Below are positions 37,630-47,622 of a DNA stretch of 64,000 bases, one piece after another; position 1 is the first letter of the stretch; each line of letters starts with the position of its first letter. A program made the position numbers and the translations under genes. The notes beneath the pieces were generated by a model, which saw nothing but the letters and a program-made list of their open reading frames with translations, was not told the DNA's origin and did no database searches. Origin of the DNA: Gloeomargarita sp. SRBZ-1_bins_9 (GTDB taxonomy: Bacteria; Cyanobacteriota; Cyanobacteriia; Gloeomargaritales; Gloeomargaritaceae); contig JAUQVX010000003.1 of the NCBI GenBank assembly GCA_039794565.1, positions 1 through 64,000 on the forward strand, given 5' to 3'.

Positions 37630-39534
37630 ATGGTGGCAGTACGCAGTGAGGCGGCCCCACCTACCCCCTGGTCGAAAACGCTAGCGGAACCGCAGATTGA
37701 CCCGACGGCCTACGTGCATTCCTTTTCCAACATCATTGGGGATGTACGGATTGGACCGGAGGTACTGATTGCGCCGGGGACCTCGATTCGGGCGGACGAG
37801 GGCACGCCGTTTTACATCGGGGCCGGTACGAATGTGCAAGATGGGGTGATCATTCACGGGTTGGAGCAGGGCCGGGTCACTGGTGAGGATGGGCAGTCCT
37901 ACTCGGTCTGGATCGGCAAGGACACCTCCATTACCCACGGGGTGCTGGTGCATGGGCCGGCCTACGTGGGCAATAACTGTTTTATTGGGTTTCGCTCCAC
38001 CATCTTCAATGCCCGGGTCAACGACGGCTGCATCGTCATGATGCACTGTCTGATCCAGGATGTGGAAATTCCTCCGGGGCGGTACGTGCCGTCGGGTTCG
38101 ATTATTACCACGCAGCAGCAGGCGGACCGGTTACCGCCGGTGCGTCCCGAGGATGTGACCTTTGCCCAGCATGTGGTAGGCATCAACGACGCCCTGCGGG
38201 CCGGGTATCGCTGCGCCGCCGATATTGAATGCATTATGCCCCTGCGGCAACAAAAGCAAGCCCAATCGGGGGGGAATGGCTACGTCGGCAGCACACGGCT
38301 GGAACCCCAGGTGGTGGAGCAGGTGCGCCAGTGGCTGGAGCAGGGCTACCGGATTGGTACGGAGCACGCCGATGAACGGCATTTCCGCAGCCGGTCCTGG
38401 CGCAGTTGCAGCCCAATTGCCTCGACCCATTTGCCGGAGGTGGTGCGGGCGCTGGAGGCCTGTTTGCAGGAGCACCAGGGGGAATATGTGCGCTTGTTAG
38501 GGATTGACCCCAGGGGCAAGCGCCGGGTGGGGGAACGGATCATCCAGCGACCGGGTGACCAACGCAGCGCCCCAGCCGGTTCTGCAAGCTACTCGGCACC
38601 GCCGCCGACCGGTGGGACACCCCAGGTCACCAATACGTCCCTGGCGCCGGAGATTGTTCAACAGGTCCGACAGTGGCTGGCCCAGGGCTATCGGATCGGG
38701 GCGGAAGTGGCGGATGCGCGGCGGTTCAAGACCAGTTCCTGGTTGAGCGTGGCCTTGCCCCAGTCCCGGAACGAGTACGAAGTCATCGCTGCTTTGGAGA
38801 ATCTGCTGAGTGAGTCGGTGGACCATTACGTGCGTCTGCTGGCTATTGATCCCCAATCCAAACGGCGGGTGAGCGAGCAGATTATTCAACGGCCACCGGG
38901 GAGTCCTACCCCAACGACCCACCGGTCAACCCCAGCCCCGACACCGACTAGTGGGGTTGGTCAACTGGTGCGCCAGTGGTTGATGCAGGGCTACCGGATC
39001 GGGGCGGAAGTAGCGGATGTGCGGCGGTTCAAGACCGGTTCCTGGTTGAGCGTTTCCCTGCCGACGAGCAGCCGTGAGACGGAAGTGACTCAGGCGGTAG
39101 AAAACCTGTTGCGGGAGTCGGTCGGGCAGTATGTGCGCCTGCTGGCGATTGACCCCAAATCCAAGCGGCGGGTGAGCGAACAAATCATCCAGCGTCCCGA
39201 GGGCGTGAATGTCCCCACGACGGCTCCGGCAGGGGCGACGCCAACGGCAACGACGACCGGTTCTCCGGTTGCGGGTCTCGATAGCGCCATCGTTGCTCAG
39301 GTGCGGCAGTTATTGGCCCAGGGCTATCGGATTGGGGCGGAAGTAGCCGATCCCCGGCGGTACAAAACCAGCTCCTGGTTGAGTGTGGCGCTACCGGCCA
39401 GCCAGCAAGAAGGGGAAGTCCTGATGGCGCTTGCCGCCCTTTTGCGGGAACATACCGGCGACTATGTCCGCTTGTTGGGGATTGACCCCAAGGGCAAACG
39501 CCGTGTCTTTGAGCAGATCATCCAAAAACCCTAA
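37630..39534 (+). CDS. ccmM: Carboxysome assembly protein CcmM (gamma-carbonic anhydrase plus four Rubisco small-subunit-like modules)
   Basis: A 634-aa scaffold that condenses Rubisco and recruits the shell adaptor CcmN. The gamma-carbonic anhydrase domain is at about 1-205 with metal ligands His76, His103 and His108. A cysteine pair, Cys195 and Cys201, matches the position of the disulfide that activates the enzyme in some species, so catalysis is likely. Then four small-subunit-like modules follow, starting near 225, 338, 443 and 552, joined by Pro/Thr/Gly-rich linkers. Modules 2-4 share almost the same core ([16 protein letters not shown]). An internal start giving a shorter form, for example Met203 or GTG near 228, is possible. 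ccmN follows immediately. Confidence 0.96.
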   Translation: MVAVRSEAAPPTPWSKTLAEPQIDPTAYVHSFSNIIGDVRIGPEVLIAPGTSIRADEGTPFYIGAGTNVQDGVIIHGLEQGRVTGEDGQSYSVWIGKDTSITHGVLVHGPAYVGNNCFIGFRSTIFNARVNDGCIVMMHCLIQDVEIPPGRYVPSGSIITTQQQADRLPPVRPEDVTFAQHVVGINDALRAGYRCAADIECIMPLRQQKQAQSGGNGYVGSTRLEPQVVEQVRQWLEQGYRIGTEHADERHFRSRSWRSCSPIASTHLPEVVRALEACLQEHQGEYVRLLGIDPRGKRRVGERIIQRPGDQRSAPAGSASYSAPPPTGGTPQVTNTSLAPEIVQQVRQWLAQGYRIGAEVADARRFKTSSWLSVALPQSRNEYEVIAALENLLSESVDHYVRLLAIDPQSKRRVSEQIIQRPPGSPTPTTHRSTPAPTPTSGVGQLVRQWLMQGYRIGAEVADVRRFKTGSWLSVSLPTSSRETEVTQAVENLLRESVGQYVRLLAIDPKSKRRVSEQIIQRPEGVNVPTTAPAGATPTATTTGSPVAGLDSAIVAQVRQLLAQGYRIGAEVADPRRYKTSSWLSVALPASQQEGEVLMALAALLREHTGDYVRLLGIDPKGKRRVFEQIIQKP

Positions 39535-39535
39535 C

Positions 39536-40057
39536 GTGTTAACCATCCCACCCCCCGTTCATCCGACCGGTCACCTACAGGGAGAGGTCTACCTCGACCC
39601 CCAGGCGGTGGTGGCACCTGGTGTTTGTCTCATCGCCAATCCGGGGAGCCACATCTGGGTCGGGGCGGGGGTGTGTTTGGGGATGGGGACGATCCTGCAC
39701 GCCCACGGTGACGGTATTGTGTTGGAAAACGGCGTGATTGTCGGGGCGGGGGTCCTCCTGATCGGATCGGTGCGGGTGGGCGCCCAAGCCTGCATCGGCT
39801 CTGCCAGTACCTTGTACAACACCTGCATTGGGCCGGGGCAAGTGATTGCGCCGGGGTCCTTACTAGGGGACACGGGCCGTCCAGTTGCCCAAGAAACCAC
39901 GCCGCCCCCCACACCTAGTGATAATGGCGACCAGCGCCAAGGGGACCTAGCCCCAGAAACGGGACCGACTTCCTCTCAATCCAACCGCCCACCCGTTGTG
40001 GGATTGGAGTATTTCAATCAGTTGCGGATTACGTTGCGCACCCGGGGCGTTCTCTAG
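39536..40057 (+). CDS. ccmN: Carboxysome shell adaptor CcmN
   Basis: A 173-aa protein that links CcmM to the shell. It begins with left-handed beta-helix hexapeptide repeats (for example VVAPGVCLIANPG, VIVGAGVLLIGS). A Pro/Thr/Gln-rich linker follows, and it ends in a short amphipathic helix (VVGLEYFNQLRITLRTR) of the encapsulation-peptide type that binds CcmK. The start is GTG at 39536, one base after the CcmM stop. The last helix matches the known role in shell recruitment. The family resembles the CcmM N-terminal domain but has no intact metal-histidine set. Confidence 0.93.
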   Translation: MLTIPPPVHPTGHLQGEVYLDPQAVVAPGVCLIANPGSHIWVGAGVCLGMGTILHAHGDGIVLENGVIVGAGVLLIGSVRVGAQACIGSASTLYNTCIGPGQVIAPGSLLGDTGRPVAQETTPPPTPSDNGDQRQGDLAPETGPTSSQSNRPPVVGLEYFNQLRITLRTRGVL

Positions 40058-40150
40058 TTACGATTAATTGCACACTTTGGCAGGATATAACAATTTTTGG
40101 AAAAAAACCGGGGTGCTGGCCATCACTCAGTTAAGTTTTAGATACTGGGT

Positions 40151-40480
40151 ATGGAGGTACAGGCTGTGGATCGGATCAACCGTTATCGTTTTGTATGCAC
40201 GTTGACCTTTGGGGACATCTACGGGCAAGTCATTGCGTGGCTGGTGATTATTTTCTTGAGTCTGGCGGTGTCCCTGGCGGCCTTTTCTACGCGCCCTATC
40301 TTTGCCTTGGCGGCGGTGGGGTTGATTCTGGTACTGTCTTTGCCCTTTTTGTTGTTTGCGTTTGTGACCACCTTGTTTAGCCATGTGGAGATTTATGCCG
40401 TTGAATCGGCCCTACAGACTTCTCAGCGCTCTGCACCAGCAACAACCGCCACGGTCACTACCTCGGAATTGACGCCGTAG
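40151..40480 (+). CDS. Small membrane protein of unknown function
   Basis: A 109-aa protein with two or three predicted membrane helices (IYGQVIAWLVIIFLSLAVSLAAF and FALAAVGLILVLSLPFLLFAFV) and a polar Ser/Thr/Ala-rich tail. It lies 93 bases after ccmN, so it could be read with the carboxysome operon or from its own promoter. No family is recognised. The neighbour to the right starts two bases after its stop, pointing to shared transcription with the dehydrogenase. Confidence 0.7.
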   Translation: MEVQAVDRINRYRFVCTLTFGDIYGQVIAWLVIIFLSLAVSLAAFSTRPIFALAAVGLILVLSLPFLLFAFVTTLFSHVEIYAVESALQTSQRSAPATTATVTTSELTP

Positions 40481-40482
40481 CC

Positions 40483-41412
40483 ATGGGTGGGCGCAAGGTG
40501 GCCATTGTGGGGGCAGGTCAGGTGGGGATGGCTTGCGCCTTGGTTCTGGCTGTGCGCCGGCGGGCGGATGAACTGGTGCTAATAGACATAGACCACTTGC
40601 GGGTTGAGGGGGAAGCCTGGGATTTGCAGCATGGGTTACCCTTTGTAGAGCCGTTGCAAATCAGCTATGGTGACATGGCAGCGGCGGTAGGTGCCCAGGT
40701 GGTGGTGGTGACGGCAGGAGCCAGGCGGGGACCAGATGAAAGTCGTCTGGTGCTGCTGCGCAAAAATGCCGCCATCGTCCATCACATTGTGCAGGAATTA
40801 ACGCCCCTGTGCCGGGAAGCGGTCTGGGTGATGGTGACCAATCCCGTGGATGTCATGGCTTACCTAGCCTGGCGCTGGTCGGGGTTGCCACCGGAACGGG
40901 TGATGGGAACGGGAACGCTGTTGGATATGGCCCGCTGGCAAACGCTGCTGGCTCAAAAACTGGGGGTTGCTCCCCAGAGTATCCAGGCACCGGTGCTAGG
41001 GGAACATGGGGAGCATGCGGTGCCGTTGTGGAGTCGGGTCACGGTTGGCGGATGGCCGGTGGACTTGGAACCCAGTAAGCGGGAATCCCTCTGGCGGCAG
41101 GTATTGCAGGCAGGACAGGAGGTCATCCGGCGCAAAGGAAATACCAGCTATGGCATTGCTTTGGCGGTGGACCATCTCGTCGCAGCGATATTGGGGGACC
41201 AGGCGCGGGTCCTGCCGGTCAGTTGCTGGGCGCAGGGGTATTACGGACTAGGGGATGTCTATCTCAGCCTGTTGGCCGTCATTAGTCGCCAGGGGGTGAG
41301 TCGCGTGTTGCCGGTGCCTTTGCAGCCAGAGGAGTATGAAGGGTTGCAGCGAGCAGCCCAAGTGCTGATGCATGCACGCCAGGAGCTGGAGTCATTGACC
41401 GAGTCGTGTTAG
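40483..41412 (+). CDS. L-lactate/malate dehydrogenase family protein
   Basis: A 309-aa NAD(P)-dependent 2-hydroxyacid dehydrogenase. It has the Rossmann loop VAIVGAGQVGMACAL and catalytic His in VLGEHGEHAVPLW. The substrate arginine is in GTGTLLDMARW, and the NPVDVM segment is also present. The active-site loop reads GARRGPDESRLVLL: the residue at the classical position 102 is Arg (malate-dehydrogenase-like, rather than Gln of lactate dehydrogenases), while the Glu of ESR is as in lactate dehydrogenases. It may therefore be a malate dehydrogenase of the LDH-like group, or have mixed specificity. It starts two bases after the small membrane gene. Confidence 0.85.
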   Translation: MGGRKVAIVGAGQVGMACALVLAVRRRADELVLIDIDHLRVEGEAWDLQHGLPFVEPLQISYGDMAAAVGAQVVVVTAGARRGPDESRLVLLRKNAAIVHHIVQELTPLCREAVWVMVTNPVDVMAYLAWRWSGLPPERVMGTGTLLDMARWQTLLAQKLGVAPQSIQAPVLGEHGEHAVPLWSRVTVGGWPVDLEPSKRESLWRQVLQAGQEVIRRKGNTSYGIALAVDHLVAAILGDQARVLPVSCWAQGYYGLGDVYLSLLAVISRQGVSRVLPVPLQPEEYEGLQRAAQVLMHARQELESLTESC

Positions 41413-41427
41413 GATAGGCGCGTGTCC

Positions 41428-43515
41428 ATGCAGCAGCCGGGTTTAGTGTCCAAGGGGTTACGGGTTTTGTTGAGTTGGGAACCCTATCCCTATCAGGTGC
41501 CGCCCGTACGACTAGCGGAACATCAAGTTACGGTCTGTACGAAATACACCGCCAATTCTCCTAAATTTGTTTCCCAGGTAGAAATTCACGGGGAGACACC
41601 AGCCGGTGAACCGTATGACCTATATGAATTTGTCCGCGAAGAGATGGGGTGTGAAGATGATTTTGACCTGGTGGTTGTCAATGTCTCGGGGATTAAATTG
41701 AACCTGCCTTACAACGTCAGGAAATTCGGTTGCCCGACGGTGGCGATCGTTGTAGATACGCACCATGGCTTTCGCAGTCCTATCGGGGAGCTTTTGGAGT
41801 ACTTAACTCTGGAGCCTTATGACTATTTGGTTTTCCCTTACTGCCGACACCACATGCATTGGTTTTATGCCTGTGGTTTTGATAACTTGGGGTGGCTACC
41901 GCTAATAACCATGACAACTTACTCCCATGAGTTTGTCGAGCAGCGGCAGAATAAGGCAGTTTTCATTTGTGGTGATACCCAGTTTCATCCCCAGCGACAT
42001 CGGGTGATTGAGTCTCTGATACACTCATCATTGCCTGTTGAGATTGCCACCCTAGACCGAGGGAAGTCGGCGATAGCTTATGCCCACGCCCTGATCGCCT
42101 TGAATTGCAGTTTGAATGGTGATATTTCTCTACGTAATTTAGAGATTGTCTCCAGCGGCGGTTTCCTGTTGACAGATAGCCTATCTCCCCAGTCGGGTTT
42201 CACCCATCTACTCACACCGGGTCAAGAGTGTGATACCTATACTTCGCGTCCAGAGTTACTGGAAAAGATTGCATACTACCTGGAGCACCCCAACGAAGCA
42301 ATCGCTATGGCTAGACGTGCTTACCAAAAGTTTTATCAGCAACTGCATCCCACCTATCGAGTTAATGAGCTATGGGAATGGGTGCTCACAGGGGATACAT
42401 CAAGCCCGTTTTTGAAAAACCATGACTCCCGGATGACCATTAGTAGACAACATGCCGAACTGCTAGAAACACGGGTAGCAATCTATGAGCAGCTCCAAGA
42501 GGTACATAGGTTGCGGGAGCATGTCTCCATTCTAATTGACGAAGGTTGCCCGTTGATTGTAGCAATGGACTTGGTTGATTTGCCAAGGGCAAAAGTTTAC
42601 GTCCGCTCCAGGGACCAAAGCCAACGGCAGCTTGTCGAAGAATTGGGGCTGAGTCACCAGATCCATTGGCTCGATGAGGCCGATACTCAGCATGGTCAGA
42701 TATGGGATGTTTATATTTGCCAGCCTTCATCTCCTGCGGTCCGCTCGCGCTTTGTCATCGAACTGGATGAACGTCATCAAATGGCTTACTCTGGTCTGGC
42801 TGGACTGAACAAAGTGGTTCAACTAAAACTAACATCTAAATCGGGCGCGAGCTACTCCATTACATACATTGATGAAAGTGGTTGCCAACGAGTTATCCAT
42901 GAAGTTCTAGATGACTCGTGCTACCCAACTCAAGATTTTGCTGTTAAAGATGTGCATGTAATTGTTGATATTGGAGCCAACATTGGCATAGCTGCGGCCT
43001 ACTTTAGGGTCAACTACCCGGAAGCGGAAATTTATTGCTTTGAACCCGATCCCTTTGCCTTTCTTCTGCTCCAAGAGAATGCCCGAAAGTTACGAAAATG
43101 CCATGCCTTTCCGTTCGGTCTGTATTCCAGTGATGTAACCAGTCACTTCTATCTGGGGGAAAGTTCGGTGCACAGTTCCGTGCATCCAAATCCCTTGGCC
43201 AAGCGGGTGACCACAGTTGAGCTAAAGGAAGCGAGTAAATTCTTGCGGGAAAATGGCATTACGCCTGTGGATATTCTCAAAATAGATACGGAAGGGTGCG
43301 AGGTGGATATTCTGAGAAATCTCTCCCTACTCGACCTGGGGGTTAAGGTCATCTACCTGGAATTCCATTCGGAGTCAGACCGCCGGGTCATCGACCAGCT
43401 CTTGTCGCCCCACTACATCCTGTGGCAAGGGTCCATCAAGGGGGGACATCGGGGTAACTTGTGTTACATTCGCCGGGAGTTGTGCCCTGTGGTCCCGGGA
43501 TTGCAACCCCTATAA
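41428..43515 (+). CDS. Fusion of a glycosyltransferase-like domain and an FkbM methyltransferase
   Basis: A 695-aa protein. Residues to about 340 resemble a CgeB-like GT-B glycosyltransferase (for example [16 protein letters not shown] and a stretch of acidic/His signals). The middle is uncertain. The last 220 residues are a class I methyltransferase of the FkbM type ([24 protein letters not shown], then CFEPDPFAF and a [12 protein letters not shown] motif). It could modify a surface glycan or glycolipid. The start is taken as ATG 41428; GTG 41422 is open too. Its codons are visibly AT-richer than the GC-rich flanks, which suggests lateral transfer. Confidence 0.8.
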   Translation: MQQPGLVSKGLRVLLSWEPYPYQVPPVRLAEHQVTVCTKYTANSPKFVSQVEIHGETPAGEPYDLYEFVREEMGCEDDFDLVVVNVSGIKLNLPYNVRKFGCPTVAIVVDTHHGFRSPIGELLEYLTLEPYDYLVFPYCRHHMHWFYACGFDNLGWLPLITMTTYSHEFVEQRQNKAVFICGDTQFHPQRHRVIESLIHSSLPVEIATLDRGKSAIAYAHALIALNCSLNGDISLRNLEIVSSGGFLLTDSLSPQSGFTHLLTPGQECDTYTSRPELLEKIAYYLEHPNEAIAMARRAYQKFYQQLHPTYRVNELWEWVLTGDTSSPFLKNHDSRMTISRQHAELLETRVAIYEQLQEVHRLREHVSILIDEGCPLIVAMDLVDLPRAKVYVRSRDQSQRQLVEELGLSHQIHWLDEADTQHGQIWDVYICQPSSPAVRSRFVIELDERHQMAYSGLAGLNKVVQLKLTSKSGASYSITYIDESGCQRVIHEVLDDSCYPTQDFAVKDVHVIVDIGANIGIAAAYFRVNYPEAEIYCFEPDPFAFLLLQENARKLRKCHAFPFGLYSSDVTSHFYLGESSVHSSVHPNPLAKRVTTVELKEASKFLRENGITPVDILKIDTEGCEVDILRNLSLLDLGVKVIYLEFHSESDRRVIDQLLSPHYILWQGSIKGGHRGNLCYIRRELCPVVPGLQPL

Positions 43516-43561
43516 AGCCCATTACACTGGAAAGGGATGTTGCTCCCGGGGGACCAGCCCG

Positions 43562-45598
43562 ATGCCGAACCGTTTGCTCCATGCCCAGAGCCTGTATTTG
43601 CGCAAACACGGCCATAACCCCATTGACTGGTGGCCCTGGAGTGAAGAAGCGATTGCCACAGCCCGGCGGGAAAATAAGCCTATTTTTCTGTCCATTGGCT
43701 ATTCCAGTTGCCACTGGTGTACGGTCATGGAGGGGGAAGCGTTTTCTGACCCGGCGGTGGCCGCCTACCTGAACCAGTATTTTTTGCCGATTAAGGTGGA
43801 CCGGGAGGAGCGCCCCGACCTTGACCATATCTATATCCAGGCGGTGCAGCTCATGATTGGGCAGGCGGGCTGGCCCCTGAATGTGTTTTTGGACCCCTAC
43901 GATTTGGCACCGTTTTACGGGGGAACCTACTTTCCTCTGCACCCCCGCTTTGGCCGGCCGGGGTTTTTGCAGGTGTTGCAGGCGGTGCGCCAATACTACG
44001 ACCAGCACCCAGACCAGGTGCAACAGGTAAAGTCTCAAATCCTGGAGTATTTGCAATCGCCGAATCAATTGCAGGGGGTGGCTGTGCCGGATAAAAGCAC
44101 CTTGGAAAGCGGCTATCGCAAAATCACCAGCATTCTCAACTACGAAGGGCCGGGGAATTCGTTTCCCATGATTCCCTACGCCCAGGGGGTGTTGTGGGCT
44201 AGTCGCTGGGGCGGTCCTTTGACTGCGGACCATCCGGCGGTGCGGCGGGGGATGAACCTGGTATTGGGGGGAATTTTTGACCACGTGGCGGGGGGGTGGC
44301 ATCGCTATACGGTAGACCCCACCTGGACGGTGCCCCACTTTGAAAAGATGCTTTATGACAACGGGTTGATCCTGGAATATCTCAGCCACCTGTGGAGTGC
44401 GGGTTGGCAAGATGCAGCGCTGCGGCGGGCAGTAACCCAAACGGTGGCTTGGTTGGAGCGGGAGATGCGCTCGCCGGCGGGCTATTTCTATGCGGCCCAG
44501 GATGCGGATAGCTTTGTGCGTCCGCAGGAGGGGGAACCCCAGGAAGGGGCGTTCTACGTGTGGTCGTATCAGGAGTTGACCGAGCTGTTGACGGCGGAAG
44601 AATTGTCTGCTTTGCAGGCTGCCTTTGCCATTGAACCCCGGGGCAATTTTGAGGGAAAAATTGTGCTGCAACGATTGCAGGGGGGTGACCTAGCGCCGGT
44701 GGTGGAGGCAGCCCTGGGCAAGTTGTTTGTCCGGCGCTATGGGGCGTCTCCGGAAGCCTGTCGGGCCTTTCCCCCGGCAGTGGATGCCCACCACGCCAAA
44801 ACCATCCCCTGGCCAGGTCGGATTCCCCCGGTCACGGACACGAAAATGATCGTCGCCTGGAATAGTTTGGTGATTTCGGGGCTGGCGCGGGCGGCGGTGG
44901 TGTTCCAGGAGCGGCATTACGCAGACTTAGCCATCCAATGTGCAGAGTTTATTTGCCGGCACCAGTGGGTGGGGGGGCAGTTCTATCGCTTGAATTACGA
45001 CGGTCAGGTGGCGGTGGCGGCCCAGGCGGAGGACTATGCCCTGTGGATCAAAGCCCTATTGGATGTGCACCAAATGGTGGTGAGTTTGTTTGGGGGGCAG
45101 GGGGCGGATGGGTGGTTGGCGCTGGCGCAGACGTTTCAGGGGGCGTTTGAGGCAGGCTATGCCAGTGAGATGGGGGGCTACTATGCTACGGCTAGTGGGG
45201 ATGTGTTGGTGCGGGAGCGGCCCTGCGAAGATAACGCCATTCCGTCGGCCAATGGGGTGGCGTTGACCAATCTGGTGCGTTTGGCGCTGCTGACGGGGGA
45301 CTTGACCTACCTGGAGCGGGCGGAACGGGGGTTGCAGGCCTTTGGCCAACTCCTGCAAACGGCACCCCAAAGTTGTCCCAGTTTGCTGGTGGCGCTGGAC
45401 GCGTTTCTACACCCGCTGGTGGTAAAGGGGCCGACGGAGGTTTTGGCGGCGATGGGTCCGCGCTTTTTCCCAACGACGGTGCTGCAACCGGCTACGGACC
45501 TGCCGGGGGTGGCGCTGGTGTGTCAAGGGCTGACCTGCCGTGAGCCGGCTACGTCCCTAGATATGGCTCTGCAACAACTGGCCCGCTACCAACTCTAG
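43562..45598 (+). CDS. DUF255 thioredoxin-domain protein (YyaL/SSP411 type)
   Basis: A 678-aa protein with an N-terminal thioredoxin-like domain and a C-terminal (alpha/alpha)6 barrel-like region. The N-terminus is [11 protein letters not shown], then the redox-like motif [11 protein letters not shown] with two cysteines, and the segment [13 protein letters not shown]. The C-terminal half (from about 200) resembles N-acylglucosamine 2-epimerase/glycosidase-like folds. The family occurs widely and has no firm biochemical role. It lies between the GT-FkbM fusion and shc, all in one direction. Confidence 0.9.
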   Translation: MPNRLLHAQSLYLRKHGHNPIDWWPWSEEAIATARRENKPIFLSIGYSSCHWCTVMEGEAFSDPAVAAYLNQYFLPIKVDREERPDLDHIYIQAVQLMIGQAGWPLNVFLDPYDLAPFYGGTYFPLHPRFGRPGFLQVLQAVRQYYDQHPDQVQQVKSQILEYLQSPNQLQGVAVPDKSTLESGYRKITSILNYEGPGNSFPMIPYAQGVLWASRWGGPLTADHPAVRRGMNLVLGGIFDHVAGGWHRYTVDPTWTVPHFEKMLYDNGLILEYLSHLWSAGWQDAALRRAVTQTVAWLEREMRSPAGYFYAAQDADSFVRPQEGEPQEGAFYVWSYQELTELLTAEELSALQAAFAIEPRGNFEGKIVLQRLQGGDLAPVVEAALGKLFVRRYGASPEACRAFPPAVDAHHAKTIPWPGRIPPVTDTKMIVAWNSLVISGLARAAVVFQERHYADLAIQCAEFICRHQWVGGQFYRLNYDGQVAVAAQAEDYALWIKALLDVHQMVVSLFGGQGADGWLALAQTFQGAFEAGYASEMGGYYATASGDVLVRERPCEDNAIPSANGVALTNLVRLALLTGDLTYLERAERGLQAFGQLLQTAPQSCPSLLVALDAFLHPLVVKGPTEVLAAMGPRFFPTTVLQPATDLPGVALVCQGLTCREPATSLDMALQQLARYQL

Positions 45599-45659
45599 GC
45601 ATGGGGTTGCCCCTAACCTTGGTATAACTAGAAAACGACCGATTGGTGGGGGCTGACCC

Positions 45660-47549
45660 ATGAGTACGGTGACGTTGGCACAGTTGGCGCAGGGGATTGC
45701 CCGTAGTCAGGAATATCTGTTGTCCCTGCAATATCCGGAGGGGTACTGGTGGGCCACGCTGGAGTCCAACGTTACCATGACGGCGGAGTTGGTGCTGCTG
45801 TATGCCATCTGGGAACGGCTGGAACGGCTGCCGCTGACCAAAATCAAAACGTACCTGCTCAACCAGCAGCGGGAACATGGCGGTTGGGAGCTGTATTACG
45901 GGGATGGGGGGGATTTGAATTGCACGATTGAGGCCTACATGGCGTTGCGGTTGCTGGGCTGCCAACCGGCGGAACCGGCGTTGCAACGGGCCAGAGCTTT
46001 CGTTTTGCGCCAGGGGGGGGTGACCCGTAGCCGGGTTTTTACCAAGCTGAATTTGGCCCTGATCGGTTGTTACCCATGGCAGGGGTTGCCGTCGTTGCCC
46101 CCCTGGTTGATGCTCTTGCCCCCTTGGGGTCCCTTTAGCATCTACGACATGTCCAGTTGGGCCAGGAGTAGTACGGTTCCCTTGTTCATCGTCTTTGACC
46201 ATAAGCCGGTGTATCCCCAGGGGTTGACGTTGGAGGAGCTATATGCAGAACCGCCCCAGGCTCGCCGCTACGAATTGCCCCAAAAGGGAGATTGGTCCGA
46301 TGTGTTTGTCTGGTTGGATGCGGGGCTGAAGTGGGCCGAAAGTTTGGGACTGGTGCCGTTTCGCCAAGAGGGTCTGGCGGCGGCAGAAAAGTGGATTTTG
46401 CAACGCCAAGAAGAAACGGGGGACTGGGGGGGCATTCAACCGGCTATGGTCAATTCCCTGTTGGCGTTGCGCTGCTTGGGTTATTCCCCGGATGAGCCGG
46501 CGGTGGTGCGGGGCTTCCGGGCGGTGGAAAAGTTCTGCGTCGAAAGCGACACGGAGTATTGGATGCAGCCCTGCGTGTCGCCGGTGTGGGATACGGCGCT
46601 GACGGTGCGGGCGCTAGTGGATAGCGGGTTGCCACCGGACCATCCAGCGCTGGTGCAGGCGGGCCAATGGCTGTTGCATAAACAAATTCTCCATACCTAC
46701 GGGGACTGGTCGGTAAAAAATCCCTGGGCGCGACCGGGGGGCTGGGCCTTCGAGTTTGACAATCGCTATTACCCGGATGTGGACGATACGGCGGTGGTAG
46801 TCATGGCCCTGAGTCAAATTCGCCTGCCTAACGAGGCGGAAAAGCAGCAGGCCATCCGGCGGGCGGTGGACTGGATTGTGTCCATGCAGGGGCGCAACGG
46901 GGCTTGGGGGGCCTTTGATAAGGACAATGACCAGGACTGGTTGAATTTCATTCCCTACGGGGATTTGCAGGCGATGATTGACCCGGGGACGGCGGATGTG
47001 ACGGCGCGGGTGTTGGAAATGGCCCGCTATCCGGGGGTGCCGCCTTTGCCGCCGCTAGTCAAGCAACGGGCGCTGGATTACCTGTTGCGGGTGCAGGAGC
47101 CGACGGGCAGTTGGTTTGGCCGCTGGGGCGTCAATTACATCTACGGCACCAGTGGGGTTTTGGCTGCTTTGCAGGACGAACCGCAAGCGCTACAGGCACG
47201 GGAACGGGCGGTGACCTGGTTGCTGGCGCACCAAAATCCCGACGGGGGGTGGGGGGAAACCTGTCGCAGCTACGATGACCCAGCGCTCCAGGGCCAGGGG
47301 GATAGTACGGCCTCCCAAACCGCCTGGGCATTGTTGGGCTTGTTAGCGGCCGGACAAGCCACCCAGCCGGCAGTAAGGCGGGGAATAGAATACCTCCTGA
47401 CCCAACAACAGGCCAATGGCGCTTGGCAGGAGCAATGGTTTACTGGCACCGGTTTTCCCCGCCATTTCTACCTGCGCTATAACTTGTACTATCAGCACTT
47501 CCCGCTCATGGCCCTGGGGCGCTACCGGCAGCAGGTGGAGCAGGACTAG
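45660..47549 (+). CDS. shc: Squalene-hopene cyclase
   Basis: Cyclises squalene to hopene or hopanol in the membrane, the committed step of hopanoid synthesis. The 629-aa protein has the catalytic acidic motif DVDDTA in the middle, and several QW repeats, for example QEETGDWGG and QNPDGGWGETCRS. It has the length and repeat pattern of bacterial cyclases. The squalene synthase gene follows 73 bases later in the same direction, so both are likely one operon. Hopanoids stabilise membranes in many cyanobacteria. Confidence 0.96.
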   Translation: MSTVTLAQLAQGIARSQEYLLSLQYPEGYWWATLESNVTMTAELVLLYAIWERLERLPLTKIKTYLLNQQREHGGWELYYGDGGDLNCTIEAYMALRLLGCQPAEPALQRARAFVLRQGGVTRSRVFTKLNLALIGCYPWQGLPSLPPWLMLLPPWGPFSIYDMSSWARSSTVPLFIVFDHKPVYPQGLTLEELYAEPPQARRYELPQKGDWSDVFVWLDAGLKWAESLGLVPFRQEGLAAAEKWILQRQEETGDWGGIQPAMVNSLLALRCLGYSPDEPAVVRGFRAVEKFCVESDTEYWMQPCVSPVWDTALTVRALVDSGLPPDHPALVQAGQWLLHKQILHTYGDWSVKNPWARPGGWAFEFDNRYYPDVDDTAVVVMALSQIRLPNEAEKQQAIRRAVDWIVSMQGRNGAWGAFDKDNDQDWLNFIPYGDLQAMIDPGTADVTARVLEMARYPGVPPLPPLVKQRALDYLLRVQEPTGSWFGRWGVNYIYGTSGVLAALQDEPQALQARERAVTWLLAHQNPDGGWGETCRSYDDPALQGQGDSTASQTAWALLGLLAAGQATQPAVRRGIEYLLTQQQANGAWQEQWFTGTGFPRHFYLRYNLYYQHFPLMALGRYRQQVEQD

Positions 47550-47622
47550 GCCAACCCCGGTTTTTCCGCTATACTTGGCGCTAATGGTATGGTGTGTGTA
47601 GTGGTGGAAAGGAGTTGAGCGG

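Noticed and set aside
38640-39534. Tandem repeats in ccmM as a tandem repeat region or CRISPR
   Set aside because: They are codon-level repeats of the small-subunit-like modules, in frame, at about 300-base period; a CRISPR would have about 60-70-base periods.
43436-44671. A 411-codon frame antisense to the DUF255 gene
   Set aside because: Shadow; no domain and a skewed amino-acid composition.
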